Origin: Asterella californica
Taxonomy: Eukaryota; Streptophyta; Marchantiopsida; Marchantiales; Aytoniaceae
Assembly (NCBI GenBank): GCA_036924285.1
Contig: JAYKYS010000002.1
Location: 6,820,001-6,884,000 of the forward strand
DNA length: 64,000 nucleotides
Reading direction: 5' to 3'
The notes beneath the pieces are model-generated. The model was not told the origin of the DNA and searched no databases. It was given only the letters and a program-made list of their open reading frames with translations. The stretch's first letter is position 1, and each line of letters opens with the position of its first letter. The translations under genes and the position numbers were made by a program. This document shows positions 12,777 to 23,839 of the stretch, one piece after another.

Positions 12777-13000
12777 CAGTGTTCAGGAAGGAATTTTTAG
12801 ACAACCAAGAGTTTTCCAGCACGGTCCAACATTAGTCGATAAGTTTTGAAACGTTATCGAAAACTGTTTATTTTAGAGTAGTTGAGGGCACTACTTCCAT
12901 TTTCATTGGGTAATTTTTTTGACTCTTTTCTCTAAAATGTCGGAGTTGAAATTCTCAACTGAAACTCACCACTCTATCTTCCAGTACTCCCCGAACATTG
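12777..13000. mobile_element. hAT-like MITE, copy 2 (reverse orientation)
   Basis: A 224-bp non-coding element from CAGTGTTCAGGAAG to CTCCCCGAACATTG, flanked by a perfect 8-bp target duplication CCTGCGAT at 12769-12776 and 13001-13008. It is the reverse-oriented relative of 5347-5573. Terminal sequence and duplication length both indicate hAT mobilisation. Confidence 0.88.
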
Positions 13001-13008
13001 CCTGCGAT

Positions 13009-14515
13009 ATGTGTAAACTTTATGGCTTACTTTAGATCGAGGGACAAGATAACGTCAATGGAGCAAGATTCTTCCGTGATATAAGTTACTGTCCGGCAAA
13101 ATCATCTACTTACTTATTGATATTCTCGAACACTCGTTTGACACGGAAGAAATCTTTGAGGAGTGTTAAAGATTATTACGAAAATCTCTTAAAGATGAAA
13201 GGTATCCCGTCTTTGTTTCGGTCAAAGTATACGTATCTGGAAAAGGATTGCATCACTATATCGAATTTTAGCTTGTCAGAGTTACATTTGTAATTTTATA
13301 AAGAACATGACAAATTAAAATATTTCACAAAGAAAACTCACGATGACGATTGCTTCACCCGTGACAGAATTGACGAGGATCTCATAGAGGATCATGTGAT
13401 GATTCCTGCCGTCATCACTGCCCGAACTTAGTCCATGGAAAGCATCATCTTTGAAATTATTATTATTAATTTTTCTTTTCTATAAGATGATAGATTTTTA
13501 TTAGAGTTGTCTGATTGCATTTGGAAGTGGGTACATGATTTGAAGAAAGGATCGAATGATAGACGATATTTTTCTTATAATATCAAAGACTAGGAAATCA
13601 AAAATCTTGCATATAACGGGTGCACAAAGAGATGAAATCACTTACTACAAATGCTATCCTGTGGACCAAGCACGCTAAAGCTCTCTGAAAAACAAATAAA
13701 AGTCCGGTTATACTTCTCTCACATGTCTCGCGGGCTTTACTCGCATGGCAAAAATAAATTAAAAATTAAAAATACTACTTCTCTCACATGTTATAGTTTT
13801 CTTTGTCCCAACAGCTGCAACTAAATTGAACGGCTCTCATCGAGTACGGATTAACGATTACGGCTGCCTGTACAATGATACACTCTGATCATTACGTAAT
13901 CAATTAACTGTAAAAGATTTCTTGTTTGAAGGGCTGCATCTCACCGTTAGCTATATTATTCATGCTCAGATGCACCCTGTTCAAGCTGAGGGGGAGGAAT
14001 GGCGTGTACTAGATCAGCATGCTCTTGAGGTAAAGTTTCACTTAGTTTACGTCTAGTAACTTTGGTATACATCTTTATGTAACATAATCTCGCTGTTGCG
14101 GTTGTTGCGGTTGACTCTGACTAAAGCTGCTCTCAGTTGTACTGTACATCACGTGTTCACCTGAAGGTCTAAAGCTGCGCAGCCTGCGCTCACATGGTGA
14201 CACTCGCATGAGACTTTATGCTTATCCTCTTTTAGAAAATTTGCTAGTTGACCGACTCTAAATCAAAGTAGGATACACAATTCTCCGTGGCCAGACCTTC
14301 ATCTTACTATCTATTGCCAGGCACTTATAGCAGTTGACTGGCATAATGCGACAGACCAGTTGTCCCAGATTTACACTTGCACCAAAAACGGATCTGAAAA
14401 CTTCGGAGGGAGCACAACCGCATTTGGGAGAACTGGTCGCAAAGCCACGATGTGAACGCAGCTTCACATATTCCGAGAGTAGTATATTTAGCTATGTATA
14501 TTATTCACCTCGGTG
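13009..14515. other. Intergenic, no gene supported
   Basis: AT-rich. A 54-codon open stretch ends at 14030 in a GTAAAG donor-like site, but it has no recognisable domain and no partner exon. Confidence 0.35.
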
Positions 14516-14816
14516 AGTTACTCAACATGTTTTCTAATGCGAATTTATTTTTGAGATTATTTTTAGAAATAATCAATTTTGAAAAGTTTTGAGAGGTTTA
14601 ATATATAATTAATTTTTAGTGATATTTTTATAAATACTTCAATTATATAAAATATTTTTTTCTGTTTAAACTTACTTCTAAAGGACAAGACGAGTTTCTT
14701 TTAATTTCTATTTATTTGGAGAAGATTCAAACTCAGGTTGTCAACTCTCTACGCACAATTTGTTTGCAATGATCCATTCACATTCTGGTAACTATTCCTA
14801 TATACAGTTAATATTA
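14516..14816 (-). repeat. ~300-bp dispersed repeat, right copy of an inverted pair
   Basis: Reverse-complement partner of 11716-12025, diverged by many substitutions and small indels. A further fragment related to its end (CAGTTAATATTAAGCACAAC) lies at about 14955-14975. Confidence 0.75.
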
Positions 14817-16310
14817 GCTACAGATTTCATCACTTCTCGGAAAACTAGGCAAGGAACACGACTTCTCAAAAAACCAAGAAGAGAAAATAGAGAATTATGT
14901 ATTATATATTAGTCACAACTAAACAAAAAAAACTGATCATATATTAACGAATGCAGTTAATATTAAGCACAACCAAGCAGAGAAATTAGAGAACTAAGTA
15001 TTCTGTATCATGTATCAACGAATCCATTTTCTTCATTTTTTCTTCCGTGCCTTCCGGTTGTCTTTTTCCTTATTTTTCACAGAAATGCCTTTTAGATGTA
15101 TATTTAGACTCAAAGTCAACATAATTGTTTGAGAATGTTCATTTCAGAAGCTTCTTACCAGGGGTATCAAATCAACTAATAAAATCTTAAGAAGAATAGA
15201 GTCAAGTCTAATAACCGTATTAGAGTTGCAGTCAAATAAAATTTAATTACTTTACGTATAGTATATAATTTACCGATGGTAAATTATTAAATATTATAAA
15301 AAATCTTAGAATTTTTTTCTCTGATAAATCATCCTTGCTTTTCCAGGGTGATTAATTTAGTAATTTCGTGTTTATTTCGTTAAATCAATACAATTTCTCT
15401 AGAAATTCGAGTTTTATAATTCCTGTATGTCGCATAGTTAGAGGACAAGAGTCAGGACCGTTTGACCGTAGTGGTCAGGTGGATGTAACTGCCATTGTTT
15501 AGAGAACTTTCAGTGACGCTTCCTCTCTCGTTCTCGCGTCTTCTCTTTGCTTGGCATTCTGGACTGCTCGGTCCACGGGCGAACCCATGTTTTCTGAGAT
15601 CTCACGATCCATTTATGGGAGACATGGATTCCACGTGATGAGCATCGTACTCTGTAAGAAGCCGCGTATGCAAAGCTTTACTTCGTTCTCAGAACCTACC
15701 TTTTCTGCATATACGTTTTCGATATTTTGCATGTTCGAAGGATGATAGGTAACTTAAGCTTGCTCACCATACCTCGTGGACGTATGAATTGTGATATTAT
15801 AAGCCCCCACCTGTTCGAGAGGGCGTGGCCGTCGTCAACCATCTTCATCATTAATAATTTCATGACGGGAGCCTACTTAAGTGCTCATGTTAAAGTGTTT
15901 CTCGACGAAGAGTCCACTAAGCTGCACTAACTACGCACAAAATACTCGTCGTTCTGGCCATGGTGTATATACATAATCTAGTCTGTAAGAGAATTCTATG
16001 TGTCGTCCGTTTATGAGTAGGAGGGATTTCGGGGTGGACTTAAAAAAGAAAAAGAACGAATGGAAGAAAGAAGTTTGACACTGGAACTTAGTCTATCCAT
16101 CATGTATTTGAGGGGAAGCCATTCTCAGCTACTCCAGGCCAGGAGGAGTTTATGATCACTGAGGTGCAGGTTTTTGCGTGTTGAGGTGTATGCCTAAGGA
16201 GAGTTGGTCTGAGACATGTTCACATGCCAGAATCTGAAAGCAAATTGTAACTGAAGGTGATACCAGCCAGCTCGCGATCGAGCTCTGAAGGAAAACAAGC
16301 TAGGGACGTG
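14817..16310. other. Intergenic and P450 upstream region
   Basis: AT-rich up to about 15400, then more mixed. It presumably holds the P450 promoter and 5' UTR, but I could not place a convincing TATA box at a sensible distance from the ATG. Confidence 0.35.
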
Positions 16311-18816
16311 ATGGCAACTCTCGAAAATGGAGATGTTACTATCCTCACCAACAGTCAGTACATCGCTGCCACAGTAATCATCGCCATTGCTGGACTCGTG
16401 GTACTGAACCTCGTACTCGGGAAGAAGCAACGGATCCCGCCTGGACCTCGAGGGCTGCCCTTGATTGGACACCTTCACCTGCTTGGCACTCATCCCCACA
16501 GAGCTATGTGTGCAATGGCGGATAAATTTGGACCTATTATCTTTCTGAAGATGGGATATGTTCCGTTGGTTGTTGTTTCGTCTCCTGAACTAGCCAAGGA
16601 AGTTCTCAAGACTCAGGACCAGCACTTCGCTTCTCGGCCTCCGCTTGTCACCGGCAAGATTCTAGCTTACGACAACCAGTCGACCTCATTGCAACCTCAA
16701 GGAGAGAAATGGCGCTTGATGCGCAAAATCATCGCCCAGGAACTCGTATCTGCAAAGCGTATCGAAATGTCTAAGGTCTCAAGCTCCAGCTCTTCCCTCG
16801 CATCAACTTCAGCCCTATCTTTGTAGCACACTGATCATGTGTTTGCTTCCTTTAATTGTGCTCGTCTGATGGAGATGAACGAAGTCATAATCACAGAGAG
16901 CTCTATTGTTTGACTTCCGACTGCACCTGCGATATTATATCAGTACTGTACAATTCCAGCCTACGTTCTTGCAGTTGGTTGTAAGATATGTATCTGCCGC
17001 GCATCATGATCTCACAGATAGCGAAACTTCAATAGCAACCTGCCCATGAAATTTGTACCATGTTTCTCACGAGTGCAGCTGGTGATTAAAGGTTGATCTT
17101 CAGTGCAGTGTACATCTTGAGAGCTCTGTCTTTGTCTCGTCGGGTGTGAGTTGTTCTTCGAAACCCTGAGTGAGATTGATACCAGGCCGGAGTTCATGAG
17201 GATCTCTAGATCTGTGAAAATTTCTCGCTGAGTTTTACGTACCTGACAGTTCACAGTTTTGTGCCTGTCTGTATGTAGTTCATCAGGACCCAAGAGGTAT
17301 CAAATACCGTGGAAGAAATTCTGTCCGAAGGCCAGGAGGGGGAGCTTGTCGACCTCGATGTGAAGCTCACGCAGTTGGTCCTGAATCAGACAACACTATT
17401 CAACTTTAGCAAGAAGTATTACGGAACAAAGCGAAAAGACGCAGCAGAGAAAGCGGAAGAGTTTCGTGCAGTGGTGAAAACGTTGGGCGGGACAGAGTTC
17501 TTCTTACCCGGAGAATTCTTTCCCTACCTACTATGGCTCGATATCGGTGGAGTTGCAAAGAAGATGAAGATGATCGCCAATGAAGCTGATCTGTTCTACA
17601 GAGCTATCTTGACGAGCCACCGAAACGAAGACGGCAGCCCCAGAGTAATCAGTGAGAAGGATCAGGATTTTGTCGACGTATTGTTCGCGCATCAAAAGGC
17701 CAAGAAGGTTATGGAGATCTCGGATGATATGATCAAAGCGGCTATCCAGGTGATTCTCTGCTCAACTTGGATAAAAACAGCTGGAATTATCATCGCATGG
17801 TTAGAACTTGTCCATTTCTGTTGAGTCGACCTCAAACAAGAGAATTCGAATAGAACTCCAGTTCAACTGCAGTTCGACGTCAAGCTAGGTCAAGCTCAAA
17901 CTGATCATGAGTCTCATGAGATAAAACGTTGCTAGTCACTTCTGGATCATTCGGTTTTCCTTGCACTGCAAAATCTGCAGCACGGCTGAAATTTGCAGTG
18001 GAATGTATTTTGACTAGATATTGAATTTTACAAGTTCAAGCCAGCGCTTTGTTTTTCTCCGTGTGGACCATGTTTCATGCATCTACGTCGACGGAGGCAG
18101 TGTAATCATCTGCCGGGACATCGATCTTTACTGACAATCCACGCTTCAATATGCGTGAACTGCTGCAGGACGTGATTGTAGCTTCATCAAGCACGAGCAC
18201 AGCGACGATGTTATGGGCTTTGGCGGAGCTCCTCCGGCAGCCAGAAGTGTTGGGGAAAGTGCACAAAGAGCTAGACGATGTGGTGGGAAGTGAGAGAGTG
18301 GCGCAAGAGTCCGACGTCCCTAAACTCCCATACTTGCGAGCTGTGGTGAAGGAAACCTTGAGACTGCACCCGATTCTCCCTACGTTGGTTCCCCATTACT
18401 GCGACGTTGCTCAGAAACTCGGCGGCTACGATGTTCCTGCGAGGTGTATGGTGATGGTGAACGTTTATGCCATCGGAAGAGATCCTCAAGTCTGGGAAAA
18501 CCCTCTGGACTTCAACCCCGATAGGTTCCTGGACAGTGACATGGACGTCAAAGGCCAGCACTTCGAGCTTCTGCCATTCGGTGCGGGTCGAAGAATGTGT
18601 GTAGGATACAACTTAGGCTTGGTGACGGTGGAGTTTGGCTTAGCTCAGCTTCTTCACACTTGTGATATCGCTCTCCCAGAAGGCGTGGGTCCCAAGGACA
18701 TGGGTATGGACGAAGACCCAGGGACGTCCGTCACCAGAAAGCAAACCCTTCTAGTTCGTGCTGCTCCTCGGTTGCCTTCTCGCGTGTATGAGAAAGCGGG
18801 AATCAGCTTGAGCTGA
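16311..18816 (+). CDS. Cytochrome P450, A-type (CYP71 clan), complete in three exons
   Basis: An ER-anchored haem-thiolate monooxygenase of plant specialised metabolism; the substrate cannot be told. Exons 16311-16775, 17279-17749 and 18169-18816 join at phase 0 with GT..AG introns and give 527 residues, the normal length. Start: GTGATGGC has a good plant context, and the membrane anchor follows at about residues 16-37. In order: the proline-rich hinge RIPPGP (41-46), the I-helix, the K-helix KETLR with E374 and R377, the FNPDRF (PERF) motif, and the haem loop FGAGRRMCVG with Cys456. The I-helix is odd: the usual (A/G)Gx(D/E)T(T/S) reads ASSSTS (317-322), so the acid before the oxygen-binding Thr is missing, as in some P450s with unusual chemistry. 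No frameshift or stop is seen. Confidence 0.93.
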
Positions 18817-19580
18817 ATAACTTGCTAATCGATTCGATTCATTCGATTAGGACAAGCCTACAAGTACCACAAAGATCATAACGTTAAAGCAAGGGAAGTA
18901 ATATTTCCTTGTTTCTCCCCGTGTACTTTAGGTTCGAGAGTATCGAAGATCGACTGTCTTTGTCTTTCTTCGTTCCAAGAAAGACACCACAAGAACTTCG
19001 TTTCAACCTTTCTCAATCGATACAGCATCATTAGTGACAATAATTAGTTCCGATCGGAAGTGAATCATCGAGTTGAAAGCACTTGTACACTGCAAGACAC
19101 TTGTACATATGCCGCGAAGGTATCGAATGAGTGAAATTTTTATATACTCTCTTGACATAGGATCGGATTTTAGTCAAGTATTTGAATGATTCTTGTTCAG
19201 ATGAGAAAATAATTAAAGTACCATATATATAATGCTCGGGGAGAAGTCTTTATTTGTTACAAAATTGAAAACGGCACTACAAGTCTCTCCAAAAATGAGA
19301 ATTTTATCTTCCCAACATAATACTATCAAGACTGTTAGAACTGATCATAAAATCAGCCTGTTAGAACCACCAAGAGAAGTGAGCTCTTTACTTCAAACTC
19401 CGGATTCGATACAGCTTGAGAGGGAAGGCACGCGTTCACTTGCTATACAAAAAACTCTCATTACTGAGTATACATATCGGTTGTCTCATCAAAGTGACTG
19501 CTATAATCATTACCTGTCTTCAGTATCTCTCACGTCAAAGTCTTCTTATAGACAATCTATTATGTCTTTTATTTTTTGTA

Positions 19581-19669
19581 GTGCCATATACATAACTACA
19601 CAACATACATCGTTGTCCAAATTATAAAATACATACACATAACAAGCATAGAGTGTCATATACATACAC
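19581..19669 (+). repeat. ~89-bp direct repeat, copy 1
   Basis: Shares CTACACAACATACATC and AATACATACACATAACAAGC with 20010-20098, at about 80% identity by eye. It may be a remnant of a duplicated LTR segment of G1. Confidence 0.75.
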
Positions 19670-20009
19670 TGATATATCATAATAATCTGAAAACACATGC
19701 ATAAACGTTTGCCAACCAGCAGTAGATCATTCACGAATCAAGCCAAACATACTATGTGCTCGCAGAGAATCCAGGTTGTACTCACTAAACGCATCTATCA
19801 TAACTAGGAGCTTGAAGACTTAATTCGAGAAAAGTGAGAGATTACAAGCCCCAACTCGAAATATACTCTTCGGTGATCTCAATCCAAGAACCTCCGCTAA
19901 CGGCCCTAACGGCATTATCGAACCTATCGGCACTAACGGCGTTAACGGTGCACGTCATTTCGCACTCGGTCGAACTAATAATTGATGAAAATGACATGAT
20001 AACTGTCGT

Positions 20010-20098
20010 GTGCATACATATCGCTACACAACATACATCATTGTCTAAACTCCAAAATACATACACATAACAAGCACAGAGTATCATCTACATACACA
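20010..20098 (+). repeat. ~89-bp direct repeat, copy 2
   Basis: Partner of 19581-19669, spaced 429 bp away in the same orientation. Confidence 0.75.
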
Positions 20099-20241
20099 AC
20101 TATACCACGATCGCTCCCCTAGTTGACGGTTTAGTCCCTCTAACTCTAGATAGTCATCTGATCCAACTAAATGATATGCATCTTCTTCGATGCGAAGATC
20201 AAGAGATCGGGTGCTACGTCATCTCATCCTTAGTCGCTTGT

Positions 20242-21075
20242 CTACAATCCATACCACGTGAAGGTCGAATGAGCTACCCCACTAACTACAAAGAGGACAT
20301 ATCCATCACCCTTGATATTGGTCATCTCACTAGCAGATCCACATAACATACACCTCAAACTTACACGTACAGTCGCCAAGCATGAATTCTCAATGTTAGG
20401 AAGATGACATGGCGTGCAATTATGCACATGATCCTTCCAACTTACATCATCACGGTCCTCTAACACGAGAAAATCAGACAATAACACATCACACACTCGT
20501 AAGATAGTGCGTCTTGCAATCACATCCAATGTCGTCGGTGATGTTTGGTGCAAATACATGTAATCGTCAAGATGAAACTTGCAAATCGATAATCGATAAC
20601 CTCCTCCTCGAATAGTCACATATCATTAAATATCTCTATGCTGAGCAATCGACAAGTTCTCAAATGCCATCGACATAACTCGCTGGAACATCTCAGCTCG
20701 TTGAAAACATACTCTCACCCACATATCCGGATCACAAGGTTCACAACCTCAACATAAGCACGACGAATGACTCTAAGTAAATTTGGTTCTCGATCGTATA
20801 GCAGAAAGTATGGTGAGAAGAATGCCAATGATGCTTATCGATTGAAACGGTAATCCATAGCCAACCATGATAATTGAAGATTCTCAACTCCCATGATGAC
20901 CCTTCTGCAAGTCATTATTGCGCTAGTCTCTCTTAACCGTATGAACAACTCTTTTTGCCAAACCATCAGCTTGAAGGTGATCCGAGACGTAGTACGGTGA
21001 TCAATCAATGCCTAGTCATACAAGTCTAGAAACTCATCATGAAACTCTATACCCTGGTCAGTCAACACTTCAGCC
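20242..21075 (-). pseudogene. G1: Ty3/gypsy integrase remnant with possible PHD-finger remains
   Basis: The minus strand, read from 21075 downward, carries integrase-core pieces in shifting frames: LTDQGIEF, then ALIDHRTTSR, then LQADGLAKRVVHTVKR, which covers the second Asp region and the region of the catalytic Glu. Downstream come EMFQRVMSMAFENL and a C-terminal domain (TIRGGGYR ... TTLDV ... TILRV ... CTPCHLPNI, 20350-20620). Then comes CMLCGSASE, and in another frame WICPLC, which look like the two ends of a PHD finger with the middle lost. There are stops and frameshifts throughout. It belongs to a gypsy group also seen as G2 (51580-52868). The region 21080-21740 should hold RT and RNase H for a full element, but I could not recognise them there. 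Confidence 0.72.
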
Positions 21076-21807
21076 AGTGGAGTGCAATGCACATGCGGAA
21101 GATACTCCGATACTAGAGGAGATGGAGATCTTATGCAGTATGAGTGGAGTAGTACTATCCTTCGACTTTGGATGTCTCACTTTGAAGTTTGAGTGGAGAA
21201 TTACAGCAGTATGCTAATCAGTTGATACAAGAGGTTTGGAAGGAAGCTTTTGTACCACAAGTGGAGGAGTTGAGTGATGTTATGATCACTAGACTTATCA
21301 CTTTGTGCCCTTGGATACCACACCCATTATTTGATAGTATCCTCAGGAGGGTGTGTGTGTTGGATCCATTTGGATTCTTCGTCTCTCTCCTCCTATAAGC
21401 TTAGCTCCAATCTCAAGCTCCCAAGTATCCTCTGTCATCACACCAGAGGTAGAGGACGAAGCAATTGGTTGCTATTGAGCAACATCATGAGCAAGCCTCT
21501 CCTGCTCACCATCAACGGACTCAATCGCGTCCGTACACTCGACATCAGCATCCAAATGATCTCATGTCATATCTCACGATATCCAAGGATGACGATCTCT
21601 CTTTACTTCACCTCTAGTCTTTGTCTCTATCGTCCCGTTAAGCAAAGCACTCACAAGGATCTGAGTAAGAATACATGTTGATCGCATCCGATGCTACTCA
21701 ACCTCTACTTGGGTTGGGTTATCATGTTCTTGAGATTTGTTATATAGACCTTTAGTTTTCCTTCGAAAATGCCCAAAGATCAAACCAAGACTCAGGATCC
21801 AGCAAGC

Positions 21808-23839
21808 TGTGGTGCCCACAATTTACAGGATTCACGAATTTTTGAAATTTTTAAGATTAATAACTTGTTTGTATAACTGAAGAAGCTTTGTTACTTAAGA
21901 TTACGACTTTCTTAGAAGGAAGATGATCTTACGATCTTTTTCGTAATAAGAAGTTGACTTCTTCGGAAGACGGCCGTCTTCCGGGAAGCGTCTTCTCAGT
22001 TGTGTCTTCGGAAGATGACGGAAGACGGAAGACACGTATCTTCCGGAAGATAGCGACCGTAGAAGCCTAACTGCGTATTCCCCAGTAAAGAAGTAGGTAT
22101 ACCTACCAGGTAGCACCAAGGTGGTAGGTAGGTCAGGAAAGTCGGGTAGGTCGAGAACCCCTAAACTGCACGAGAAGATGCGCATGAAGCGCATTAGCAC
22201 AGAAACACTACCGCTTCCCGCATCGAGCTCATTTTTGACTAGAAGATCGAGTTGAAAGGTGATAGACTTGAGCGAGGAGGGCCAGCAGAGTGAAATTGAG
22301 TAGAGTTAGGATCGATTCACAGCTAAGAAGAAGGCAAGGGCGAATCGCTGAGAGTAGGAAGCATATCAAGCTGAAGGAGTCTTCTGGAGACTCTTGGAAA
22401 CAGACATTGAAGGACGGCTGAAAAGAATCTAAGGTGGAATCTTGTTCGATTGAAGTGTAGCAAGGAATTGACGGCGGAAGCAGCTCTATGGAGTCGCATT
22501 GGAGCTGGGGTCACAGCCGGAAGCGCGTGGAAGATTAAAGACAGCTCGGGAAGCAGACAGAAGACTGTTTGAGGTTCTTCTCATGTTCTCTTCCCTTCCA
22601 ACCGCTTCTTGCCTTTTGTTTGGTATCCCCCGCGCTTCCTCGATTGTTTGCAGACAAACCGATCGATTGATTCTCTCCCCACATTTTTCCTTCTGTGACA
22701 TTAGGCCCGAAGTGCTGCTCATTTTTTGACAGCCATCTTCTTGCTTCTTCTCAAGTTGCAATTCGAGCTTCCCTGTCCATCGTCCTCAAATTCGAGGTCA
22801 CAACTATCAATTTCCTCACCCTACCATCCCTCTACTCCCGAAACCTTGAATAGAAGACGCTTCGGAAGACCTGAACATCCTCGAAAGACGCTTCTGAAAC
22901 TTGAACATCTTCGGATGACGCTTCAGAAGCTTGACTGTCTTCGGAAGACGAATGTGTGCAATTCGTATCAAGGGTGGATTGGATTTGCTTTTGTGTTAAG
23001 AAAGGCTTGGTACGAATCTCGAGTGGCTTGGTGAGTTGTTTGTTATTTCGAGAAGTTGGAAGTTGGGAACTAGGCCTGTGCCTCCCGATCTTCCAAGCTT
23101 CTCAAATCCGCATCTTCCTAGAGAGACTAGAAGACTGGAAGGGTTGACAAAATGCACGAGAAGACGTGAGGGTCCGTTACGGATCTCTTCTGTCCGACCC
23201 ATAGCAGCCTATTCCTTCTTCTTCTCGAACTTAGGAGAGAATTGTGAGAAGTCTTGCTGGCAGAATCTGGAGAGAATGGTCGAGGGTCATGTCTTCTCAT
23301 CATGCAGCAAGCTTCTTCTCAGTGTGTATGAGAGGCGAGGAGTCAGAAGAACAGAGTGTGAATGTTTTGTGTCTGTTGTGAAGATAGATTGCGCGTAGGA
23401 AGCAAAAGACAGGTGAGATCAGTGAAGGGAAGTCTGGCTTCGAGAAGTCTTCCGAGAACGTAATTGAATCGGAAGCTGTCCCGAGAGTCTTCCCAGAGAC
23501 CACTGTCACCGCAGGAGCCCGCAACCATCTTCTGAACCTGTTATACACTATACTTCTCGCAAATCTTGTATCTTCTGTTAGGAAGTAGGATGTAATGCAA
23601 GGTGGGTTGTCTTCTTAAGAATCCATGCGAGGCCTTGCTTAGTTAGGATTGTTTAGTTATAGCTCGGAAGACGAGAGCTATTTAGGAAGCACTGTTAGAA
23701 TCCCGGAAGACGGAGTAGCTATCTTCTGGAAGACTATAGTCGTCTTCTGAGAGTGGAAACTAGACTGTGAGAACTTGGGAAGGACTGAGTCTTCGGCTCA
23801 CAGTAAGTACGTGTGGCTTAGTGCAACAAAGTTTCAAGT
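21808..23839 (+). other. Y1 5' non-coding region
   Basis: About 2 kb upstream of the Y1 gene with many GAAGAC/GTCTTC copies. A run of nested inverted motifs such as CTTCGGAAGACGGCCGTCTT lies at 21960-22060. It is collinear with 53049-53319 plus 55325-56338 of Y2, with Y1 longer by several hundred bases. No ORF is conserved between the copies here. Confidence 0.6.

Larger units (their letters stand above)
18817..20239. other. P450 3' flank running into the decayed end of retroelement G1
   Basis: No gene is seen. It holds one ~89-bp direct repeat pair (listed separately). From about 19200 it is probably the non-coding 3' part of the minus-strand element G1, but I saw no LTR. Confidence 0.4.

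Noticed and set aside
5347..13000. The two hAT MITEs as ends of one large transposon
   Set aside because: Each has its own perfect 8-bp duplication, so they are separate insertions.
13867..14030. Exon-like 54-codon open stretch ending at GTAAAG
   Set aside because: No family resemblance, no partner exon and a length expected by chance.
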